Positions 35,954 through 44,901 of a stretch of DNA of 64,000 bases are shown here, piece by piece; within the stretch, counting starts at the first letter, position 1, and each line of letters opens with the position of its first letter. The position numbers were made by a program, and so were the translations under genes. Below the pieces are notes generated by a model. That model did not search any database, was not told the origin of the DNA, and worked only from the letters and a program-made list of their open reading frames with translations. This DNA comes from Mesorhizobium liriopis (GTDB taxonomy: Bacteria; Pseudomonadota; Alphaproteobacteria; Rhizobiales; Rhizobiaceae), in assembly GCF_024053505.1 (NCBI RefSeq), contig NZ_JAMXQS010000004.1, positions 124,001 to 188,000 of the forward strand, in the 5' to 3' direction.

Positions 35954-36847
35954 ATGGCTTCTGTTCCTTTCGACCAACTCGACGGCTTCATCTGGATGAA
36001 CGGCGAATTCCTGCCGTGGCAGGACGCGAAGGTACACGTGCTGACGCACGGCCTGCACTATGCAAGTTCGGTATTCGAGGGTGAACGTGCCTATGGCGGC
36101 GAGATCTTCAAGCTGACGGAGCACACGGAGCGCCTGCACGCGTCGGCGAAGATACTCGGTTTCACCATTCCCTATTCGGTCGAGGAGATCGACGAGGCCT
36201 GCCGCACGCTCTTGCGCAAGCAGGGCTTCTCGGACGCCTATGTGCGCCCCGTCGCGTGGCGTGGTTCGGAACAGATGGGCGTCTCGGCGCAGAACAATCG
36301 CATCAATCTCGCGATCGCGATCTGGCAGTGGCCGAGCTATTTCGACCCCGCGCAGAAGCTGAAGGGCATCCGGCTCGACATCGCCGACTATCGCCGTCCC
36401 GATCCGAAGACTGCGCCGTCCAAGTCCAAGGCGGCCGGCCTCTACATGATCTGCACCATTTCCAAGCATGCGGCGGAAGCCAAGGGCTATGCCGATGCCC
36501 TGATGCTCGACTGGAAGGGTGATGTGGCCGAAGCCACAGGCGCCAACATCTTCTTCGTGAAGGACGGCAAGCTGCACACGCCGGATGCCACCAACTTCCT
36601 GGATGGCATCACGCGGCGCACGGTGATCGACTTGGCCAAACGGCGCGGCATCGACGTGATCGAGCGCGCGATCAAGCCTGAGGAGATGGAAGGATTCGAG
36701 CAGTGCTTCCTGACGGGCACGGCAGCCGAAGTGACGCCGGTGGCCGAGATCGGGCCATACCGCTTCACGGTCGGTGAGATCACCAAGACCTTGATGGACG
36801 ACTACACGGCCGAGGTTCACCCCGCCCACGCGATCGCCGCCGAATAA
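35954..36847 (+). CDS. ilvE: branched-chain amino acid aminotransferase
   Basis: 297 residues, fold-type IV PLP enzyme. It begins with FDQLDGFIWMNGEFLPWQDA and VHVLTHGLHYASSVFEGERA, with the PLP Lys in PSKSKAAGLYM (about residue 160) and the phosphate-binding EATGANIFFV and LDGITRRTVI. It transfers amino groups in valine, leucine and isoleucine metabolism. The stop overlaps the start of the following hydrolase by 1 bp. Confidence 0.95.
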   Translation: MASVPFDQLDGFIWMNGEFLPWQDAKVHVLTHGLHYASSVFEGERAYGGEIFKLTEHTERLHASAKILGFTIPYSVEEIDEACRTLLRKQGFSDAYVRPVAWRGSEQMGVSAQNNRINLAIAIWQWPSYFDPAQKLKGIRLDIADYRRPDPKTAPSKSKAAGLYMICTISKHAAEAKGYADALMLDWKGDVAEATGANIFFVKDGKLHTPDATNFLDGITRRTVIDLAKRRGIDVIERAIKPEEMEGFEQCFLTGTAAEVTPVAEIGPYRFTVGEITKTLMDDYTAEVHPAHAIAAE

Positions 36848-37488
36848 TGGGCCAGATCAACGGGCGCATCGTTCCGGTCACGCCATTCGGGCAGAACTGC
36901 GCGATCCTGTTCGACGACGAGACGCGCGAGGCCGTGGTGGTCGATCCGGGTGGGGATGTGCCGGACATCCTCGCGGCGATTCAAGCCGACAAGCTCGTTG
37001 TCAGGGCGATCTGGTTGACCCATGGCCATATCGACCATGCCGGCGGCGCGATGGACCTCAAGGACGCGCTGGGCGTGGACATCATCGGCCCGCACGAGGC
37101 GGACAAGCCGCTGCTTGGACGGTTGGCTGAGCAGGCCAAGATGTTCGGGCTCGAAGGGGCCGTGCGCAACGCCGAGCCGGACCGCTTCCTGGTCGAGGGT
37201 GATACGGTCAGCATCGGCTCGCATGTTTTCGAGGTGCTGCACTGTCCCGGCCACGCGCCGGGGCATGTGTTGTTCTTCAACCGCGCCATGCGTTTCGCCC
37301 ATGTCGGCGACGTGTTGTTCCGTGGCTCGATCGGTCGGACCGATCTCTATGGCGGCGACCATGCGGCGCTCATCCGCTCGATCAAGGAAAAGCTCCTGCC
37401 GCTTGGCGACGATGTCGGCTTTATTTGCGGGCATGGCCCCGGCGGACGCTTCGGGGAAGAGCGGTTGACCAACCCGTTCCTCGCCTGA
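36847..37488 (+). CDS. metallo-beta-lactamase fold hydrolase
   Basis: 213 residues. The metal motif HxHxDH is THGHIDHAGG (about residues 58-67), followed by VLHCPGHAPGHVLFF and the later HVGDVLFRGSIGRTDL with its bridging Asp and the final HGPGGRFGEERLTNPF. The form is that of the glyoxalase II-like/YcbL group of small hydrolases. The actual thioester or other substrate is unknown. It overlaps ilvE by 1 bp, so the two are coupled. Confidence 0.9.
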   Translation: MGQINGRIVPVTPFGQNCAILFDDETREAVVVDPGGDVPDILAAIQADKLVVRAIWLTHGHIDHAGGAMDLKDALGVDIIGPHEADKPLLGRLAEQAKMFGLEGAVRNAEPDRFLVEGDTVSIGSHVFEVLHCPGHAPGHVLFFNRAMRFAHVGDVLFRGSIGRTDLYGGDHAALIRSIKEKLLPLGDDVGFICGHGPGGRFGEERLTNPFLA

Positions 37489-37578
37489 GGTTTTCTTGCC
37501 CGACAGGGCAGGTCGCCATTCTGGCAATCCACGCAGCATCCTCCATGCTAGCCCTGAGGGCTCGGCATGGAGGGACGC

Positions 37579-38796
37579 ATGAAAATTACCGACGTGAAGA
37601 CTTGGGTGGTGGGCAATCCACCCCCCGGCATCGGCGGGCGCTACTTCATCTTCGTGAAGCTCACCACGGATGGTGGCGTCCATGGCTATGGCGAGGCCTA
37701 TAGCGCCACCTTCGGCCCGCATCTGACGGCCAGAATGATCGAGGACGTCGCCGAGCGATACCTCGTCGGTCAGGATCCGCACGACATCGAAAGCTTTTTC
37801 CGCCGCGCCTATTCCTCGGGGTTCTCACAGCGGCCGGACATCTCGATGATGGGTTGCGTTTCCGCACTCGAGATCGCCTGCTGGGACATCATCGGCAAGG
37901 AAGCGAACAAGCCGGTCTACAAGCTGCTCGGCGGACAGGTGCATCAGCGGCTGCGCTCGTACACCTATCTTTATCCGCATACCGGCAGTGCCGTGCCGGC
38001 CGAAGCCGACAACCCGGATCGCAACGTCTACAACGATCCCGATCTCGCGGCACAATGCGCGGCAGAATATGTCGAGCAGGGCTTCAATGCCGTGAAACTC
38101 GATCCGGCCGGGCCCTATACGGCCTTCGACGGCCACCAGCCGCGCTTGGTCGATATCGACCTTTCCGCGCGCATGGTGAGGGCCATCCGCGAGGCGGTGG
38201 GCACCGAGGCCGACATCCTGTTCGGCACGCATGGTCAGTTCACCGCATCCGGCGCTCTACGCATGGCACGTGCCATCGAACCCTACGATCCTCTCTGGTT
38301 CGAGGAGCCTGTGCCGCCGGACATGCCGGAGGTGATGGCGCAGGTCGCGCGCGGCACGTCCATCCCCATTGCGACGGGCGAGCGATTGACCACGAAATGG
38401 GAATTCGCGCGGGTGATCGAAAACCGCGCCGCGACGATCCTGCAGCCTGATCTTGGGCGCTCGGGCGGCATTCTCGAAACCAAGAAGATCGCGGCGATGG
38501 CCGAGGCCTACCACATCCAGATCGCCCCGCACTGCTACTGCGGACCGATCGTGGGCGCTGCGAACATTCAATTGGCAGCGACGCTGCCGAATTTCCTGAT
38601 CCTGGAATCGCTCAAGCAGTGGGATGGATTTCACGAGACGTTGTTGCGGAGAAAGATCCAGTGGGAGGACGGATGGGTCATCCCATCGAGTGAGCCGGGG
38701 CTTGGGGTGGAACTGGACGAGGCGGTGTGTGAGGCGCATCCCTATGAAGGGACGCGGTTACATCTGGAGATGGCGGGGGAGGCGTTGTTTCCGTGA
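37579..38796 (+). CDS. enolase-superfamily (mandelate racemase/muconate lactonising) acid-sugar enzyme
   Basis: 405 residues from the ATG at 37579 with GGAGG 5 bp upstream. The N-terminal capping domain begins MKITDVKTWVVGNPPPG. The barrel shows GFNAVKLDPAG with the acid/base Lys position, FGTHGQFTASGALRMA, then WFEEPVPPD, ATGERLTTKWEF with a metal Glu, QPDLGRSGG and APHCYCGPI with the catalytic His. The pattern is that of acid-sugar dehydratases of the MR subgroup; I cannot assign the sugar. The first metal ligand position is unusual (THG in place of the commoner DxN), and the last His is retained. Confidence 0.87.
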   Translation: MKITDVKTWVVGNPPPGIGGRYFIFVKLTTDGGVHGYGEAYSATFGPHLTARMIEDVAERYLVGQDPHDIESFFRRAYSSGFSQRPDISMMGCVSALEIACWDIIGKEANKPVYKLLGGQVHQRLRSYTYLYPHTGSAVPAEADNPDRNVYNDPDLAAQCAAEYVEQGFNAVKLDPAGPYTAFDGHQPRLVDIDLSARMVRAIREAVGTEADILFGTHGQFTASGALRMARAIEPYDPLWFEEPVPPDMPEVMAQVARGTSIPIATGERLTTKWEFARVIENRAATILQPDLGRSGGILETKKIAAMAEAYHIQIAPHCYCGPIVGAANIQLAATLPNFLILESLKQWDGFHETLLRRKIQWEDGWVIPSSEPGLGVELDEAVCEAHPYEGTRLHLEMAGEALFP

Positions 38797-38896
38797 TGGG
38801 GTGGTGGGTGACCTCAGCGATAAATACCACCGAGCCCGAACCCTTTCATCTCCTGACACCCCGCTGTCAGTATGCTCCTACCACCCAACGCAACGT

Positions 38897-38911
38897 GTTC
38901 ACCTTCCGGTC
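38897..38911. promoter_or_regulatory. candidate LexA (SOS) box upstream of uvrB
   Basis: GTTC-N7-GGTC at 38897-38911 differs at one base from the alphaproteobacterial LexA operator GTTC-N7-GTTC. It is 36 bp upstream of the uvrB start, a proper place for repression. With one mismatch it may also be chance. Confidence 0.35.
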
Positions 38912-38946
38912 TTTTCCTTTGCCCGCTGAAACCCCATATTCGGGCC

Positions 38947-41865
38947 ATGTCCGACACGACCAAGACCTCTGGCGCGAAAGCGAAGAAGCCAGCCGCGCAT
39001 AATCGTCGATCCGGCCCCGTGACCGCTTATCTAGACGCGTCCGAGCCGCTTGAGCGTCCGGGGTTCGGTGAAGCCCCGCAGGCGGAGTTCACAGGCTCGC
39101 CTCTGACCGGGCCGGTGTCCGATTGGGCCGCCGCTATCGAGCGCGAAGCGGAAGCCGAGGCGATGAAGCCCGCCAAGCAGGCCAAGCGCGTGCCGTCTCG
39201 TTCCGAGGCGCCGACCCGTTCGGCGCGCGGCACGTCGATGGGCGGCGCGGCCGCATCCCCGCGCGAGCGCGCGGCGGCGGGGCTGAAGCCGGTTGCCGGC
39301 ATGGATGTGACGGTCGAGGAGGCCGAGGCCCTGTCGCCATCCGGGGTGACGGCCACGGTCGCAGCCCTTTCCGCGCTGATCGAGAGCGGCAATCCGCTGC
39401 ACAAGAACGGCAAGATCTGGACGCCGCACCGGCCGGCGCGACCGGAGAAGTCGGAAGGCGGCATCGAGCTCGTCATGAAGTCGGATTACAAGCCGGCTGG
39501 CGACCAGCCGACAGCGATCCGCGAACTCGCCGGAGGCGTCCGCAATGCGGAACGTACGCAGACGCTGCTCGGCGTCACGGGTTCGGGCAAGACCTTCACG
39601 ATGGCCAAGGTGATCGAGGAAACCCAGCGCCCGGCACTGATCCTCGCGCCGAACAAGACGCTGGCCGCTCAGCTCTACGGCGAGTTCAGGCAGTTCTTTC
39701 CCGACAACGCCGTCGAGTATTTCGTTTCCTATTACGACTACTACCAGCCCGAGGCCTATGTGCCGCGGACGGACACCTATATCGAGAAGGAGTCCACCAT
39801 CAACGAGCAGATCGACCGGATGCGCCACTCGGCGACCCGCTCGCTGCTCGAACGCGACGATGTGGTGATCGTCGCTTCGGTCTCCTGCATCTACGGTATC
39901 GGTTCGGTCGAGACCTATACGGCCATGACCTTCGGCATGCAGGTGGGCGATCGGCTCGACCAGCGCCAGCTGCTCGCCGACTTGGTGGCCCAGCAGTACA
40001 AGCGCCGCGAGGCCGATTTCGTGCGCGGTTCGTTTCGCGTGCGCGGTGACACGATCGAGATTTTCCCTGCCCACTTGGAAGACCGCGCCTGGCGCATTTC
40101 CATGTGGGGCGACGAGATCGAGTCGATCTCGGAATTCGATCCGCTGACCGGCCATAAGACTGGGGACCTGAAGTCCGTCAAGATCTACGCCAATTCGCAC
40201 TATGTGACGCCGCGCCCGACGCTCAACCAGGCGATCAAGTCGATCAAGGAAGAGCTGGTCGGACGCTTGGCCGAACTCGAGCGGGCAGGGCGCCTGCTCG
40301 AAGCGCAGCGGCTGGAGCAGCGCACGCGCTTCGATCTCGAAATGCTGGAAGCTACCGGCTCCTGTCAGGGCATCGAGAACTATTCGCGCTACCTGACCGG
40401 ACGGCAGCCCGGCGATCCGCCGCCGACCTTGTTCGAGTATATCCCCGACAACGCGCTGGTCTTCATCGACGAGAGCCATGTTACCGTGCCGCAGATCGGC
40501 GGCATGTATCGCGGTGACTTCAGGCGTAAGGCGACGCTGGCCGAATACGGCTTCCGCCTGCCGTCCTGCATGGACAATCGTCCGCTGCGCTTCGAGGAAT
40601 GGGACGCGATGCGCCCGCTCACCGTTGCGGTGTCGGCCACGCCCGGCGGTTGGGAGCTCAACGAATCCGGTGGCGTCTTCGCCGAGCAAGTGATCCGTCC
40701 CACCGGCCTGATCGACCCGCCGGTTGAGGTGCGCCCGGTGCGTGCGCAGGTGGACGATGTGCTGGACGAGATCCGTGCAACCTCGAAGCGCGGCTACCGC
40801 ACGCTCTGCACCGTGCTGACCAAGCGAATGGCGGAAGACCTAACTGAATACTTGCACGAGCAGGGCGTTCGCGTGCGCTACATGCATTCCGACATCGACA
40901 CGCTCGAGCGCATCGAGATCATCCGCGATCTGCGTTTGGGCACCTTCGACGTGCTGGTGGGCATCAACCTGCTGCGCGAGGGTCTGGACATCCCCGAATG
41001 CGGTCTGGTGGCGATCCTCGATGCGGACAAGGAAGGTTTCCTGCGCTCGGAAACCTCGCTGATCCAGACCATCGGCCGCGCGGCGCGTAACGTGGACGGC
41101 AAGGTTATCCTCTACGCCGACAAGATCACGGGCTCGATGGAGCGCGCGATGGCGGAAACGCAGCGCCGCCGCGAAAAACAGATGGCTTACAACGCCGAAC
41201 ACGGCATCACGCCGGAATCGGTGAAGTCGCGCATCGCCGACATTCTCGACTCGGTTTACGAGCGCGACCACGTCCGTGCCGACATCTCGGGCTTCGCCGA
41301 CCAGGGCGCGATGATGGGCAACAATCTCAAGGCCCATCTCGACCACCTCGAACGCGAAATGCGCGATGCGGCCGCCGATCTCGATTTCGAGAAGGCCGCG
41401 CGTGTCCGCGACGAGATCAAGCGGCTGCGCGAAACCGAGCTGGCGATCGCCGACGATCCGATGGCGCGCGAGGTGGAAACCGAAAGCCCGGTCTCAGGCC
41501 GCGAGAAGGGCAAACACAACAAGGGCCGCGCCCGTCATCGCACCGAAGGAGAAGAGCCACGCCGCTCGCTCTTCGCGAAGCCTTCCATCGACGACATGGG
41601 ACCGGGGACCGACCTCGAACGTCCTGCGGTTGGCGAGGACACCTCGCTCTTCCGCAAAAACTCGCTGGACGAGATGACCGTGCGCCGCACGGAAAAGCCG
41701 GTAGAGGGGGCGAAGCCGGCGAAGATTACGCGCGAGAAGCAGGAAGAGCTGGAGGCCAAGGCGGTCAAGCGCGAGCGCGCGGGGCGGGGGTCCTATGAGG
41801 ATCCTGCCGAAGTGCGGCAGCAGAAGAAGCGCCGGAAATCGAAGACAGGACGACCGGGACAGTAA
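38947..41865 (+). CDS. uvrB: excinuclease ABC subunit UvrB, extended form
   Basis: 972 residues against about 670 in E. coli. A basic N-terminal extension of about 175 residues precedes the canonical start [17 protein letters not shown]. Then come Walker A GVTGSGKT (about 209), the beta-hairpin [20 protein letters not shown], Walker B FIDESHVT, helicase motifs ([22 protein letters not shown]) and the UVR domain that binds UvrC (about 800-830). About 130 charged residues follow. It is the damage-verifying helicase of nucleotide excision repair. Long extensions are usual in Rhizobiales. Confidence 0.95.
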   Translation: MSDTTKTSGAKAKKPAAHNRRSGPVTAYLDASEPLERPGFGEAPQAEFTGSPLTGPVSDWAAAIEREAEAEAMKPAKQAKRVPSRSEAPTRSARGTSMGGAAASPRERAAAGLKPVAGMDVTVEEAEALSPSGVTATVAALSALIESGNPLHKNGKIWTPHRPARPEKSEGGIELVMKSDYKPAGDQPTAIRELAGGVRNAERTQTLLGVTGSGKTFTMAKVIEETQRPALILAPNKTLAAQLYGEFRQFFPDNAVEYFVSYYDYYQPEAYVPRTDTYIEKESTINEQIDRMRHSATRSLLERDDVVIVASVSCIYGIGSVETYTAMTFGMQVGDRLDQRQLLADLVAQQYKRREADFVRGSFRVRGDTIEIFPAHLEDRAWRISMWGDEIESISEFDPLTGHKTGDLKSVKIYANSHYVTPRPTLNQAIKSIKEELVGRLAELERAGRLLEAQRLEQRTRFDLEMLEATGSCQGIENYSRYLTGRQPGDPPPTLFEYIPDNALVFIDESHVTVPQIGGMYRGDFRRKATLAEYGFRLPSCMDNRPLRFEEWDAMRPLTVAVSATPGGWELNESGGVFAEQVIRPTGLIDPPVEVRPVRAQVDDVLDEIRATSKRGYRTLCTVLTKRMAEDLTEYLHEQGVRVRYMHSDIDTLERIEIIRDLRLGTFDVLVGINLLREGLDIPECGLVAILDADKEGFLRSETSLIQTIGRAARNVDGKVILYADKITGSMERAMAETQRRREKQMAYNAEHGITPESVKSRIADILDSVYERDHVRADISGFADQGAMMGNNLKAHLDHLEREMRDAAADLDFEKAARVRDEIKRLRETELAIADDPMAREVETESPVSGREKGKHNKGRARHRTEGEEPRRSLFAKPSIDDMGPGTDLERPAVGEDTSLFRKNSLDEMTVRRTEKPVEGAKPAKITREKQEELEAKAVKRERAGRGSYEDPAEVRQQKKRRKSKTGRPGQ

Positions 41866-41928
41866 GCGGAACCTGCCCCGATCCCTCCCGTTTTACTTGC
41901 CGAATGCAATAAACTGAGGGAGGCGAGA

Positions 41929-42114
41929 ATGACCGCAACCGAGAAGCCCGTCGATGTCGTGCCGGCGTCCAACAAGAAGAAGGACGACCAGAGCGAGCAC
42001 TCGCATATCGAGCATTCGGTGACCGAACGCGAGGCCTTGCATAAGGACGGCGGCGACGACGCTACGACCGGCAGGAGCAGCAAGAGTGAGACGGGGCGTA
42101 AGCCCGAGCGCTGA
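41929..42114 (+). CDS. small charged hypothetical protein
   Basis: 61 residues, very hydrophilic (Lys, Asp, Glu, Ser, His-rich) with no hydrophobic core, so likely disordered. It begins with ATG at 41929 after GGGAGGCGAG, a strong ribosome site that supports its reality. A terminator-like hairpin follows at 42172-42198. I recognise no family. It is one of three such genes in a row on the plus strand. Confidence 0.6.
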   Translation: MTATEKPVDVVPASNKKKDDQSEHSHIEHSVTEREALHKDGGDDATTGRSSKSETGRKPER

Positions 42115-42171
42115 GTGGCTTTTTGCCGGGCTCCTTGGTCGAGAAGACTGGCGCTGGATGAGTGATGGGTT

Positions 42172-42198
42172 GGGGGGCTGCTGTTGCAGGCCCCTTTT
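42172..42198 (+). terminator. hairpin terminator between two small genes
   Basis: A GGGG-x-CTGC stem pairs with GCAG-x-CCCC around a TGTT loop and is followed by TTTT. It lies about 58 bp after the small gene at 41929. Confidence 0.6.
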
Positions 42199-42284
42199 CC
42201 TTATGGCGCCACGTTCCTCACGTCCGATTTGAAGGAACCGGCAGAGTCCGTCGCGATTGGCCTCCCATCAGGAGGAAATCGACC

Positions 42285-42491
42285 ATGAGCGGAAACGAAC
42301 ACCCCAAGACGGCGCGGCCGAGCGACAAGGATCTGCGCGACAATCCAGGCATCGGGGCCTCCAAGGGCACGGCCAAGCTGGGCGACGATGATGTCCTCGA
42401 CGGCGAGAATACGTTTGAAGGCGACGTGGAGAACGACGCGTCACGTGCCAATCGTATCGACCCGAACAAGACGGGTCGCACCAACAAGTGA
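42285..42491 (+). CDS. small charged hypothetical protein
   Basis: 68 residues starting MSGNEHPKTARPSDKDLRDN, with Gly, Asp, Asn and Lys in excess and no hydrophobic segment. The ATG at 42285 has a strong GGAGGAAATC upstream; an earlier frame has no site. The next small gene starts 11 bp after its stop with its own AGGAGGATAT, so they are co-transcribed. Composition is like bacterial stress-linked disordered proteins; no family is recognised. Confidence 0.7.
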   Translation: MSGNEHPKTARPSDKDLRDNPGIGASKGTAKLGDDDVLDGENTFEGDVENDASRANRIDPNKTGRTNK

Positions 42492-42501
42492 GGAGGATAT
42501 C

Positions 42502-42750
42502 ATGGCCGGCGACAAGACCCACGAGCAGCAGCAAGCCATCATCGAAAAGCGCGTGAATACGAAGAACGCGGACGAAAACTTCGATGCCGAGGCGGATCTG
42601 AAGATGTCAGCTGAAGAGAAAGCCGCGCGCGACCGGGGACGTGACCTCGATACCCATCATGAGGCGGGCACCACCGATCCTGACGATCGTTCAATCCTGC
42701 GCGGCATGCACCAGGAAAGCGAGCACAACAAGAAGCGTGCTGATCGCTGA
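42502..42750 (+). CDS. small charged hypothetical protein
   Basis: 82 residues, rich in Glu, Asp, Lys, Arg and Gln, likely helical or disordered (QQAIIEKRVNTKNADENFDA; SAEEKAARDRGRDLDTHHEA). Its start has a strong AGGAGGATAT site. It ends 3 bp before the convergent clpS stop. It shares the acidic/Lys-rich character of the two genes before it but not clear sequence identity. Function unknown. Confidence 0.7.
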   Translation: MAGDKTHEQQQAIIEKRVNTKNADENFDAEADLKMSAEEKAARDRGRDLDTHHEAGTTDPDDRSILRGMHQESEHNKKRADR

Positions 42751-42753
42751 GAT

Positions 42754-43074
42754 TTACTCCTCGGGTTCCGTCGTAAAAAGCAACGGAAAGCCTGCGGCGC
42801 GGCCGGCATCGGTCGCCCGCGTGGCCTTCGTTTCAGCAACGTCCTTGGTGTAGACGGCAACCACGCAGACGCCTTTCTGGTGCGCGGTGATCATCACGCG
42901 CTGGGCCTGATCGGCATTCATCCGGAACTCTGCTTTCAAGACCATCACCACGAATTCGCGCGGCGTAAAGTCGTCATTGACGAGCATGACCTTGTGCAGC
43001 TTCGGGCGTTCGACCTTCGGCTTCGGCTTGGTCTTCGGGATCGTCGGAGCTTCGGGAGTATTGGTCTCGGGCAT
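42754..43074 (-). CDS. clpS: ATP-dependent Clp protease adaptor ClpS
   Basis: 106 residues. After a Pro/Lys-rich N-terminal tail (about 25 residues) the ClpS core is KVMLVNDDFTPREFVVMVLK, with NDD and the hydrophobic N-degron pocket, then AQRVMITAHQKGVCVVAVYT with the HxxG segment, and KATRATDAGRAAGFPLLFTTE. It binds N-end-rule substrates and hands them to ClpA. No clpA is adjacent inside the window. Length is normal. Confidence 0.95.
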   Translation of the reverse strand: MPETNTPEAPTIPKTKPKPKVERPKLHKVMLVNDDFTPREFVVMVLKAEFRMNADQAQRVMITAHQKGVCVVAVYTKDVAETKATRATDAGRAAGFPLLFTTEPEE

Positions 43075-43142
43075 GGCTGAGCCTTCCCTTCGAATGTGTG
43101 CGAGGGCGCTATCTAGTTCAGCTCAAACGAAAGGCCAAGGCT

Positions 43143-43361
43143 TCAACGATCACGGATCGTCTCGCGCGGATGCCGACGGGCGAAGTCGCGCGAGACGAAA
43201 CGACCCGTGCGGCAACTGCGATGCGCGCCATGCGTCGAGCCGCCGCCACGGCGTTCGCTCATGGTTGTTTCGGGATTGCGGCGGGCAAAGGTGGAGGACA
43301 CGAAGCGGCCATCGACGGCGCTTCGGAACAGTCTGGAACGGGTGTTTTGCATGCACCGCAT
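43143..43361 (-). CDS. small protein with two internal repeats
   Basis: 72 residues; ATG at 43361 with GAAG 7 bp upstream, or ATG at 43352. Two copies of one unit are plain: GRFVSSTFARRNPETT and GRFVSRDFARRHPRET, separated by RRGGGSTHG. The repeat pattern GRFV-x3-ARR-P-x-T is one I recall from short rhizobial proteins with no known function. It is very basic. The internal repeat argues for a real gene, although no ribosome site is strong. It lies between clpS and the Kazal lipoprotein, on the same strand as both. Confidence 0.7.
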   Translation of the reverse strand: MRCMQNTRSRLFRSAVDGRFVSSTFARRNPETTMSERRGGGSTHGAHRSCRTGRFVSRDFARRHPRETIRDR

Positions 43362-43524
43362 ATGGTGCTTCAGCTGTCGAATTTCGAGATGTAAAGGGTT
43401 TTAAAACAGCAGGTTAGTGCGATATTCGACGGTGTCACTGCAGGCTTGCAAGAGGCTGGCCCACAGCGAGTTCGATAGGCGATCGGCATGGCGCAGGTCA
43501 CGCCATGCCTTTCACCAGATCAGC

Positions 43525-43944
43525 TCAGCATTCGCCGCGGTCGATGACGCGATAGCCGGCGCTGTCTGCCTCGCATTCATTGCCGAATGTCCTCACGTCA
43601 GGCCCGCGACGCCCACAGACGGGCGCATATTCGCGGGTGCAGAAACGGTCACCACCGCCGCCGTAGGGCGGGCGTGGCCGAGGCGGCGGGCCGAACCGGC
43701 ATTCGCCATCGCCGATGATGCGATATCCCGCCCGGTCGGCGAGGCACCCATTGGCGAATGTCTGGCGATCGGGTCCGCGGCGGCCGCAAACCGGTGCATA
43801 TTCCCGGGTGCAGAAGCGTGGTCCAGGTGGTGGGCCGGGGTCGATCACAGGGCCGGGCTCGTCCACCACAACAGTACAGGCCGACAGGACGAAGAGCAGG
43901 CCGGCGGTGCCGAGCTTGCTGGCGAGTGTTTTGGCGGGGTGCAT
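43525..43944 (-). CDS. lipoprotein with two Kazal-type inhibitor domains
   Basis: 139 residues from the ATG at 43944 with CAGGAGGAATG upstream. A signal peptide ends in the lipobox LSAC (about residue 23), then a Pro-rich spacer. Two near-identical domains follow, each with C-TREYAPVC-GRRGPD, ...C, ...GEC, that is four Cys where classical Kazal domains have six. Kazal proteins inhibit serine proteases, and in bacteria would act in the periplasm or at the surface. The tandem copies differ at only about 10 positions, which suggests recent duplication. The target is unknown. Confidence 0.85.
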   Translation of the reverse strand: MHPAKTLASKLGTAGLLFVLSACTVVVDEPGPVIDPGPPPGPRFCTREYAPVCGRRGPDRQTFANGCLADRAGYRIIGDGECRFGPPPRPRPPYGGGGDRFCTREYAPVCGRRGPDVRTFGNECEADSAGYRVIDRGEC

Positions 43945-44304
43945 CCATTCCTCCTGATGCAGACATCGAACCACCACACACTGTCCCTTCGCGCGCATGG
44001 TTTGCAGGTGGCAAACTGGAGCGCGAATGGGGCTAAATCAATGCCGGCCGCATGCTTCCCACAGCTCCTGTGCGACATCTTGCGTAGGGGAAGTTCCCAT
44101 GTCATCATCCGCACGTTCGGGCATTCTCTGACCCGGTGACTGGAACGTTTTGGACGACCCTTTCCCCGACCACTTTGAATCTCTGACGTCCCGCCGCACT
44201 GTGCGGAGGGAAGCCCATGGCCATGCCTTCGGGCGTGGTCGGATACAACCTCGGCCCGCCTTCCCAGAGAAGTTGGCGGGTTAATCTCAGGAAGGGAACA
44301 CTCC
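43945..44304. other. 360-bp gap holding the leader of the first cold-shock gene
   Basis: Divergent promoters are expected here. On the plus strand a possible promoter (TTGCGT at 44080-44085, CATCAT at 44103-44108, spacer 17) precedes a block at 44115-44145 shared with the second cold-shock gene. A hairpin CCCGCC/GGCGGG lies at 44255-44280, just before the ribosome site. No gene is seen. Confidence 0.5.
44115..44145 (+). promoter_or_regulatory. 31-nt cold-shock leader block, copy 1
   Basis: GTTCGGGCATT at the left and GACTGGAA at the right match the copy at 44693-44723; 25 of 31 aligned positions are identical, with no gap. It is 160 bp before the start of the first csp gene, near the expected 5' end of its mRNA. 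Confidence 0.55.
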
Positions 44305-44517
44305 ATGGCGCAGACCGGCACCGTGAAGTTCTTCAACACCACCAAGGGCTTTGGCTTCATCACGCCGGAAGGCGGCGCCAAGGACGTGTTCGTTCACATT
44401 TCGGCAGTCGAAGCCTCGGGCCTGCGCACCCTGGTCGACGGTCAGAAGGTCACGTTCGACGTCGAGCCGGACCGCATGGGGAAAGGCCCGAAGGCCGTCA
44501 ATCTGCGCGCGTCGTAA
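44305..44517 (+). CDS. cold-shock protein, CspA family (copy 1)
   Basis: 70 residues, one OB-fold cold-shock domain. RNP1 is KGFGFI and RNP2 is VFVHIS. It begins [20 protein letters not shown] and ends [10 protein letters not shown]. The ATG has AGGAAGGGAAC upstream. CspA proteins bind single-stranded RNA and DNA and keep mRNA unfolded. The long leader, hairpin before the ribosome site and shared block suggest post-transcriptional cold control. Confidence 0.95.
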   Translation: MAQTGTVKFFNTTKGFGFITPEGGAKDVFVHISAVEASGLRTLVDGQKVTFDVEPDRMGKGPKAVNLRAS

Positions 44518-44901
44518 GATCCGACGTGACCTAGAGGCAGGTTAATCGGGTTGCTTCATCTGCTTCGCTAAACATGAGGTCTCGCCGCGCTTCGAACACT
44601 CGATGCGCGGCGAAAACTTAACATAGGTCAGCTTTACATCCGCAGTGCAAGTTTTGCTTGCTCACTTATAAAAAATGACACACAAAATCCCAGTTCGGGC
44701 ATTTGGCGGCCCGGAGACTGGAATGGACTGTGCAGGACCCTTGCGATCCGCAATGGAAATCCGGCTGGATCCCGAGCCGTGGGTGGATGCCCCAGCCTCA
44801 CCGCGATCCGCTGTTTCTTCTCCACCGACGGTTGACCGAGACCGCTCGGGGCTGGAACGCCCCGGCATGAACAAGTGCGACGGGAAACAAGGGAGCTTCC
44901 C
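44518..44901. other. 384-bp gap holding the leader of the second cold-shock gene
   Basis: The first about 150 bp are less GC-rich. A possible promoter is GTGCAA (44645-44650), 16 bp, TATAAA (44667-44672). Then come the shared block at 44693-44723 and a hairpin CGGGGC/GCCCCG at 44847-44864 before the ribosome site. No gene is seen on either strand. Confidence 0.5.
44693..44723 (+). promoter_or_regulatory. 31-nt cold-shock leader block, copy 2
   Basis: Same element as at 44115-44145 (25 of 31 positions identical), placed 179 bp before the start of the second csp gene and about 20 bp downstream of a TATAAA box. Confidence 0.55.
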
